Made by a program: the position numbers and the translations under genes. DNA of 18,963 nt from an uncultured bacterium (GTDB taxonomy: Bacteria > Actinomycetota > Coriobacteriia > Coriobacteriales > Coriobacteriaceae): contig CAJMRZ010000009.1 in assembly GCA_905215945.1 (NCBI GenBank), forward strand, positions 1-18,963, read 5' to 3'. Positions 14,314-18,963 of the stretch are shown here, one piece after another. Each line of letters starts with the position of its first letter. Position 1 is the first letter of the stretch. Below the pieces are notes generated by a model. That model made no database searches and was not told the DNA's origin. It was given only the letters and a program-made list of their open reading frames with translations.

Positions 14314-14346
14314 AATGTTTTTATGTCCTGCTCATATCGTCTCTGC

Positions 14347-14367
14347 CGGCACCTGGGGACACTCCTT
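14347..14367 (+). repeat. Right copy of 21-nt direct repeat flanking the IS
   Basis: Partner of 12760-12780 with three differences, 9 bp outside the right inverted repeat. The following stretch to recQ holds a TATAAT box at 14436-14441 that may be the recQ -10; no good -35 is visible. Confidence 0.5.
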
Positions 14368-14472
14368 AGCCGTTGGGGGCGTTCTTAAACGACTAGTCTG
14401 GGCGGCGGCCGTGTGCTGCTGTCCGCGTGGCGGCGTATAATCGGCGGCAGATGACTTGGACGTTAGGAAACC

Positions 14473-16415
14473 ATGACCGATAACATGCAGCAGATGGCGC
14501 TCGACACGCTCGGCGCCTATTTTGGCTACACCTCGTTTCGCCCGGGACAGGACCGCATGGTCGATGCGATCCTTGCCGGTCGCGATGCGCTGGGTGTTAT
14601 GCCCACGGGCGCCGGAAAGTCCATTTGCTACCAGGTGCCCGCGCTCATGCTGCCCGGCATCACCTTTGTGGTGAGTCCGTTGCTGTCGCTTATGGAGGAC
14701 CAGACCCGCGCACTGCTCGCGGCGGGTGCGCGCCCCAGCTATCTCAACTCCAGCCTTACGCTGGCTCAGCAAAATACCGTGCTCAAGCGTGCTCGTGAGG
14801 GGCGCTACCAGCTAATGTATGTGGCACCCGAGCGCCTGCTCGAGCCACGCTTTCTGGCCTTTGCGCAGGAAGCTGCGGCCGAAGGCGGCATTGGCGTGCC
14901 ACTCGTAGCTATTGACGAGGCCCACTGCGTGAGCCAGTGGGGGCAGGATTTCCGCCCCGCCTACCTGCAGATTCGCGAGTTCATCGATTCGCTGCCGCAG
15001 CGCCCCATCGTGGCGGCGTTACCGCTACGGCGACCGAGCGCGTGCGTGCGGACATTCAGCAGATGCTCGGCCTGCAAAACCCCGCGACGGTGGTGACGGG
15101 TTTTGATCGCAAGAACCTCTACTTTGGTTGCGAGGAGATGGGCGACAAGGCCAAGACCGCGTGGGTGCGCGACTACGTGATTGCGCATTCGAGCGAGAGC
15201 GGCATCGTGTATTGCTCGACCCGCAAGACCGTCGATGCGCTGGCAGGTGAGCTTGCCGAGGCGCTGGGCCCCAGTGGCATTCGCGTTGGCCGTTACCATG
15301 CCGGCATGGGCAACGACGCCCGCCGCCAGAGCCAGCGTGCCTTTATCGACGACGACATCCAGGTGATGGTTGCCACCAACGCCTTTGGCATGGGCATCGA
15401 CAAGCCCAACGTGCGTTACGTGATTCACAACAACGTGCCCGAGAGCATCGAGGCCTACTGCCAAGAGGCGGGCCGCGCCGGCCGAGATGGCGATCCGGCC
15501 AGCTGCCATCTGCTGTGGAACGGTAACGATTTCCGCATGCGGCGCTTTTTGATCGACCGCGGCGATGCGGCCGACGAGGCGCTTGACGACGAGCAGCGCG
15601 CGTGGGCGCTCCAGAACCGTTATCGCCTGCTCAGCCAGATGGAGGGCTACTGCAATACCACCGGCTGCCTGCGCGAATACATGCTGCGCTACTTTGGCGA
15701 CGAGGCCGCGGCCGAGCATGCGGCTGCGGCTGGCGCGGGCACCAACTGCCTCACGCAGTTTGAGGTCGAGGACGTCACCGATATGGCCCGCGCTGCCGTG
15801 CGCTATGTGGCCACGCGCCCCATGCGCTTTGGCAAGTCGCTGATCGCCGATGTGCTTCACGGCGGCAATACCGAGCGCATTCGCCAGATGAACCTGGATC
15901 AGGACCGTGGCTATGGTGAGCTGTCGAGCGAATCGGTCGGGCGCATCAAGGACATCATCGGCCAGCTGTGCGGCCGCGGTTATTTGGCTACCTCGCAGGG
16001 GCAGTACCCGGTCGTGGGGCTGGGCCCGCGCGCCGGCGAGGTCGAGGACGAGGCGTTTGCCTTTACCGTTAAGCGTCGCGCGTCCAAGCGCAAGGCCTCG
16101 GCCCGCGCCCGCCGTGCGGTTGATCTGCTGCGCGAGGAGGCCGAGCTGGATCAGCGCCCGCGCGTGGGTGACGATGTCGAGCTGTTCGAGCGCCTGCGTG
16201 CCCTGCGCAAGGAGATTTCGACCGAGCTGGAGATAGCGCCGTACATGGTCTTCTCCGACAAGGCCCTGCGCGGCCTGTGCCGCCTGCGCCCTCAGACGCG
16301 CGACGAGCTTATCCAGGTCAACGGCATCGGCGAGAAAAAGGCCGATGCCTTTGGCGAGCAGTTTATGGCAGCGATTGAAGAGTTTGAGTCCGAGCATGCA
16401 CGGAATGGAGCGTAA
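14473..16415 (+). pseudogene. recQ: RecQ-family ATP-dependent DNA helicase, interrupted by a one-base frameshift
   Basis: 3'-5' DNA helicase of recombination repair. The first frame (14473 to about 15020) carries Walker A PTGAGKSICYQVPA and the DEAH box AIDEAHCVSQWG with DFRP. The second frame resumes at ACC 15021 with TATATERVRADIQQML (motif III), VATNAFGMGIDKPNVRYVIH (motif V) and QEAGRAGRDG (motif VI). It ends with an RQC-like region and a C-terminal HRDC domain. The codon for the residue before TATAT has only two bases (TT at 15019-15020), so one base is missing. Restoring it gives a 647-residue protein, normal for RecQ. No slippery heptamer is visible. Either a recent null mutation or a sequencing error. 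Two of the usual zinc cysteines are absent (AGAGTNC instead of CGNCxNC). The stop overlaps the GntR3 start. Confidence 0.85.
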
Positions 16416-17173
16416 TGATGGCATCCGACGATAAAACCGAGCGCACTGAGGTGTCCGCCGTGCCGCTGTACCAGCAGGTCATGGACGACCTAAAAGGCGA
16501 GATCGCGCGTGGCGTGTACGCATCCGGCTCGCGCATTCCTTCCGAGATGGAGCTCGCGAAGTACTACGGCGTGGGACGCATCACCGTGCGCCGCGCCATC
16601 GAGGAGCTGTCGCGGGCGGGGTATCTCAACCGCCAGCAGGGGAGGGGCACGTTTGTGTGTGCGCCCAAACTCAAGCGCAAGATTGTCCAGAAGGGTGATG
16701 TTCAGAGCTTTTCCGAGGGTTGCGCTGCCAACGACATGGTGGCCGGAGCACGTCTGGTGTCGCGCACGGTGGTCGCGGCGACGCGCGAGGATGCGACGTT
16801 CTTTGGCGTGGAGCCCGGCTGCGAGCTTATCTTGGTCGAGCGCGTGCGCACGGCAGATGGCGTGCCCGTCATGCTCGAGAACAACGCCTTTGTGCTGGCC
16901 GACCATCCCTATCTGCAGACGCTTGCCGACAAAGACCTCACGGACAATTCCATCTTTGCACTCGTTGCCGAGCATTCGGGCCGCTCGCCGCTCAAGTCCG
17001 ACCCCTGTACTGTGGAGATTGCGCTTGCCGATGCTCAGTCGGCCTCGCTGTTGGAGGTGCCGGTCGGCGAGCCGCTCTTCTATATGGAGGCATACTTTAC
17101 CGATGAGGACGAGCGGCCCCTGCTGCTCGGACGCCAAAAGATCGTGGGCTCGCGCTACGTGTTCGACATCTAA
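16415..17173 (+). CDS. GntR/HutC-family regulator 3 (UTRA effector domain)
   Basis: Regulator of 252 residues. After about 13 extra N-terminal residues comes the winged helix (about 14-85): PLYQQVMDDLKGEI, RIPSEMELAKYYGVGRITVRRAIEEL, QQGRGTFV. The UTRA domain (about 100-248) contains LILVERVRTADGVPVMLENNAFV and ends LLGRQKIVGSRYVFDI. The ATG at 16415 overlaps the recQ stop by one base (TAATG), so translation is likely coupled; a second ATG follows directly at 16418. It is 144 bp upstream of SIS3, and the ATAGAACA repeats between them make it the natural regulator of SIS3. It is a close paralogue of GntR2. Confidence 0.92.
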   Translation: MMASDDKTERTEVSAVPLYQQVMDDLKGEIARGVYASGSRIPSEMELAKYYGVGRITVRRAIEELSRAGYLNRQQGRGTFVCAPKLKRKIVQKGDVQSFSEGCAANDMVAGARLVSRTVVAATREDATFFGVEPGCELILVERVRTADGVPVMLENNAFVLADHPYLQTLADKDLTDNSIFALVAEHSGRSPLKSDPCTVEIALADAQSASLLEVPVGEPLFYMEAYFTDEDERPLLLGRQKIVGSRYVFDI

Positions 17174-17182
17174 CGTCCACAG

Positions 17183-17200
17183 ATAGAACAATATAGAACA
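17183..17200 (+). promoter_or_regulatory. Candidate operator pair C1 (upstream of SIS3 promoter)
   Basis: Two exact ATAGAACA units at 17183-17190 and 17193-17200, a 10-bp direct repeat. It lies just upstream of the candidate -35. Its partner C2 starts 62 bp downstream, close to six helical turns. Confidence 0.6.
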
Positions 17201-17216
17201 AGTTTGGTGAAATGAC

Positions 17217-17245
17217 TTCACGGGCGTCGTCGTGCGTGCTATAAA
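17217..17245 (+). promoter_or_regulatory. Promoter of SIS3
   Basis: TTCACG (17217-17222, four of six consensus bases) and TATAAA (17240-17245) with 17-bp spacing. It is bracketed by the two ATAGAACA repeat pairs, so it is probably repressed by GntR3 in the absence of ligand. Confidence 0.6.
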
Positions 17246-17262
17246 TAGGACAACATAGAACG
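17245..17262 (+). promoter_or_regulatory. Candidate operator pair C2 (at SIS3 transcription start)
   Basis: ATAGGACA (17245-17252) and ATAGAACG (17255-17262), the same 10-bp direct repeat as C1 with one change in each unit. It overlaps the last base of the -10 and the expected start of transcription. Confidence 0.6.
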
Positions 17263-17317
17263 ACCGCAGGTACGAGTTGTAGTCGTTCAAAACCGCCACA
17301 CAAGAAGGGGCATCACC

Positions 17318-18286
17318 ATGAACGCACACGATCTGATTCAGGAAATTATCGAGCGCAAGGGCAAGATTGAGAACGTCTTTTGGATCGCCTGCGGCGGTTC
17401 GATGATCGACCTGATGCCGGCCAACGAGCTGCTCAAGCGCGAGGCAACCACGTTTACCTCGACGGTCTACACGGCGCGCGAGTTTTGCCTGATGGCTCCC
17501 AAGAGTCTTGGCGAGAAGTCGCTCGTTATTGCCTGCAGCCACAGCGGCAACACGCAAGAGGTTGTCGACGGCTGCGAGATGGCGCTGGCAGCCGGCGCCG
17601 AGGTCGTGGCCATGACCGACTGCGAAGGCTCCAAGATCGATAACGGAAAGTGGACTACCTGGGTCTATCCGTGGGGCGAGGACGTGCCGCAGGCCGAGGT
17701 GCCGCAGGGCATCGGCGCTCTGATCGCTGCCGAACTGCTCGACCAGCAGGAGGGTTACGAGGCACTCGCCGACATGTACGCCGGCCTTAAGCAGATGGAT
17801 GCCCTGCTGCCCGCTGCCCGCGAGAAGGTCAACGCCGAGCTGGGCGATCGCTTTGCCGAGCTCTGCCAGCAGCACAAGTTCTTCTATATCCTGGGATCCG
17901 GCCCCAACTTTAGCCAGACCTACGCTATGGCCATCTGCTCGCTCATGGAGATGCAGTGGCAGCACTGCTGCTACATCCACTCCGGCGAGTACTTTCACGG
18001 CCCCTTCGAGGCCACCGAGCCCGGCGTGTTCTACTTTGTGCAGCTCGGATCGGGCGAGTGCCGCCCCATGGAGGAGCGCGCGCTGGCGTTCCTCAACACG
18101 CATACCGATACGGTAATGGTGCTCGATGCACTCGAGTACGGCGTGGGCGAGGTGCCCGCCAGCGTGCGTTCGTACCTGGAGCCGATCTTCTTCTACAACA
18201 TGAGCTGCGAGCTGCGCGCCGCCCGCGGCAAGGTGTTCGACCACAGCCCCGAGATTCGTCGCTACATGGGCATCGAGCAGTACTAG
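17318..18286 (+). CDS. SIS-domain sugar-phosphate deglycase 3 (FrlB/FraB-like)
   Basis: Protein of 322 residues with two SIS halves. It has the loop IACGGSMID (23-31), a classical SIS phosphate loop CSHSGNTQE (73-81), and E211 with H227 in YFHGPFE at the same 16-residue spacing as in SIS1, SIS2 and FraB. It is the most divergent of the three: the usual C-terminal RRYMWKL-Y is replaced by RRYMGIEQY, and residues 112-128 contain a W/P-rich stretch (TTWVYPWGEDVPQ) absent from the others. The start at 17318 follows AGAAGGGG. It has its own promoter, adjacent GntR3 and a strong terminator, so it is an independent unit. No transporter is beside it, so it may share the PTS of the main operon. Confidence 0.85.
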   Translation: MNAHDLIQEIIERKGKIENVFWIACGGSMIDLMPANELLKREATTFTSTVYTAREFCLMAPKSLGEKSLVIACSHSGNTQEVVDGCEMALAAGAEVVAMTDCEGSKIDNGKWTTWVYPWGEDVPQAEVPQGIGALIAAELLDQQEGYEALADMYAGLKQMDALLPAAREKVNAELGDRFAELCQQHKFFYILGSGPNFSQTYAMAICSLMEMQWQHCCYIHSGEYFHGPFEATEPGVFYFVQLGSGECRPMEERALAFLNTHTDTVMVLDALEYGVGEVPASVRSYLEPIFFYNMSCELRAARGKVFDHSPEIRRYMGIEQY

Positions 18287-18308
18287 GTACCGGGAATAAC
18301 CTCTCACG

Positions 18309-18345
18309 ACGGGGCTTCCGCCAAGTGCGGGCCCCGTTTTGCTTT
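18309..18345 (+). terminator. Intrinsic terminator after deglycase 3
   Basis: ACGGGGC (18309-18315) pairs with GCCCCGT (18331-18337), with an inner CCGC/GCGG stem (18318-18321 with 18327-18330), followed by TTTTGCTTT. It ends the GntR3-SIS3 unit. Confidence 0.88.
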
Positions 18346-18370
18346 GCCAAGAAAGAAATGGGGATTGAAC

Positions 18371-18963
18371 ATGCGCGTGCTTGATTTGACTCACACTATT
18401 AGGGAAGACATGCCGGTATTTCCCGGAGCCGATACACCCAAGCTGCTGCCGGCGAGCATCTACGAGCACGACGGATTTAAAGAGACGCTCATGCAGATGT
18501 ACACCCATACGGGGACGCATATGGATCCACCGGCGCATCTGTTTGCCGACCGCACGACGCTCGATGCGTTTCCGGCAAGCCAGTTTATAGGCAGGGCATT
18601 GGTTGTCGATTGCCGCATGCTCGCCGAGGGTGAGGCCATTACTGTGGAGCAGCTCCGTCCCTATGGCGATAAGGTGACCCAAGCCGAGTTTTTGCTGTTC
18701 AACTTGGGTTGGGATAAGCGCTGGGGAACCGAGGCGTACCTTGGCGACTATCCTTGCTTGGACGACGAAGTGTTGGACCTGATCATCGACGGCGGCTACA
18801 AGGGCATCGGCTTTGATGTAATTGGGCTCGACCCCATCGCGGATGAAAACCTGACGCGCCACAAGAAGTTGTTCCGCGCATGCGATATCGTCAACATCGA
18901 GAATCTTAAGGACCTGGACTGTTGCGGCGACGATCTGTTCTGGTTTAGCTGCGCACCGCTCAA
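18371..18963 (+). CDS. Cyclase-family (kynurenine-formamidase-like) metal hydrolase, 3' end outside window
   Basis: An uninterrupted frame of at least 197 residues runs off the window. It opens MRVLDLTHTIREDMPVFPG, typical of the cyclase family that includes KynB arylformamidase, and has the metal-binding motif HTGTHMDPPAH (about residues 47-57). Further family phrases are FLLFNLGWDKRWG and KGIGFDVIGLDPI. Members hydrolyse amides or lactones such as N-formylkynurenine; isatin hydrolases are close relatives. The start at 18371 has only a weak GGGGAT ribosome site, but the opening matches the family. It is 85 bp after SIS3 and separated by a terminator, so probably an independent gene. The exact substrate cannot be told. 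Confidence 0.88.
   Translation, partial: MRVLDLTHTIREDMPVFPGADTPKLLPASIYEHDGFKETLMQMYTHTGTHMDPPAHLFADRTTLDAFPASQFIGRALVVDCRMLAEGEAITVEQLRPYGDKVTQAEFLLFNLGWDKRWGTEAYLGDYPCLDDEVLDLIIDGGYKGIGFDVIGLDPIADENLTRHKKLFRACDIVNIENLKDLDCCGDDLFWFSCAPL

Larger units (their letters stand above)
12784..14337 (-). mobile_element. IS110-family insertion sequence (IS1111-like layout)
   Basis: About 1.55 kb bounded by a perfect 15-bp inverted repeat, ATATGAGCAGGACAT at 12784-12798 and its complement at 14323-14337. It contains one recombinase gene on the minus strand. There is about 300 bp of non-coding DNA after the gene and about 107 bp before it, both rich in hairpins. Short terminal or subterminal inverted repeats and a long 3' non-coding end are features of the IS1111 group. 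The inverted repeat might instead be the arms of a palindromic target split by the insertion, so the exact ends are uncertain by tens of bases. The element is richer in G+C than the neighbouring genes, consistent with separate ancestry. Confidence 0.75.

Noticed and set aside
12950..14440. 496-residue plus-strand open frame over the IS
   Set aside because: Antisense to the intact IS110 recombinase; Pro/Arg/Gly-rich with no recognisable motif.
15010..15030. Programmed ribosomal frameshift in recQ
   Set aside because: No slippery heptamer, no obvious downstream pseudoknot and no known recQ frameshifting; a lost base explains it more simply.
14961..16424. 487-residue minus-strand open frame over recQ
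   Set aside because: Antisense to clear RecQ helicase motifs; composition of a shadow frame.
16490..18862. 790-residue minus-strand open frame across GntR3 and SIS3
   Set aside because: Antisense to two well-recognised genes; low-complexity His/Arg/Leu-rich composition and no domain, typical of a G+C-rich shadow frame.

Overview
The window looks like a chromosomal piece of a high-G+C gut actinobacterium of the Coriobacteriia, most likely Collinsella or a close relative. This is an inference from G+C-rich codon use, many short 'GGGGAC' intergenic hairpins, and gene content dominated by mannose-family PTS, FrlB/FraB-type deglycases and HutC-type GntR regulators. No rRNA or tRNA gene was seen.

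Layout. 1-2458: the end of a PAP2 membrane phosphatase, a threonine-aldolase-like PLP enzyme closed by a clear terminator, and a GNAT acetyltransferase. 2466-4386: a GntR regulator (minus strand) divergent from the first SIS-domain deglycase (SIS1). 4423-5700: a 65-nt hairpin and a TTG-started EamA permease. 5883-10383: the core operon, made of a fused PTS EIIA-EIIB, EIIC, EIID, a second deglycase (SIS2) and a HAD phosphatase. 10384-12572: a 119-bp nested palindrome, a YitT-like protein that seems to have lost two membrane segments, and a second GntR. 12581-14367: hairpin DNA and an IS110-family element with an intact DEDD/Ser recombinase. 14473-16415: recQ interrupted by a one-base frameshift, overlapping by one base the third GntR (16415-17173). 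17318-18286: a third deglycase (SIS3) with a terminator. 18371-end: a cyclase/kynurenine-formamidase-like enzyme cut by the window edge.

How the genes may work together. The PTS would import and phosphorylate a glycated amino acid (Amadori product such as fructoselysine or glucoselysine), and a deglycase would split it into sugar phosphate and free amine. All three SIS proteins keep a Glu and a His 16 residues apart, at positions matching the pair reported as catalytic in Salmonella FraB. Three paralogous deglycases with three HutC regulators suggest parallel branches for different glycated substrates. The EamA permease could move the released amine.

The most unusual signal is regulatory. 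Three different promoter groups each carry tandem direct repeats of about one helical turn rather than a simple palindrome. These are AACnTGTAT (11-bp period, two pairs) at GntR1/SIS1, TATAAyGAC (9-10 bp period) at EamA and the PTS operon with a related site in front of GntR2, and ATAGAACA (10-bp period, two pairs flanking a promoter) at SIS3. Each set can be paired with a neighbouring GntR, which suggests a family of co-evolved regulator/operator pairs. The substrate and the operator assignments are inference.
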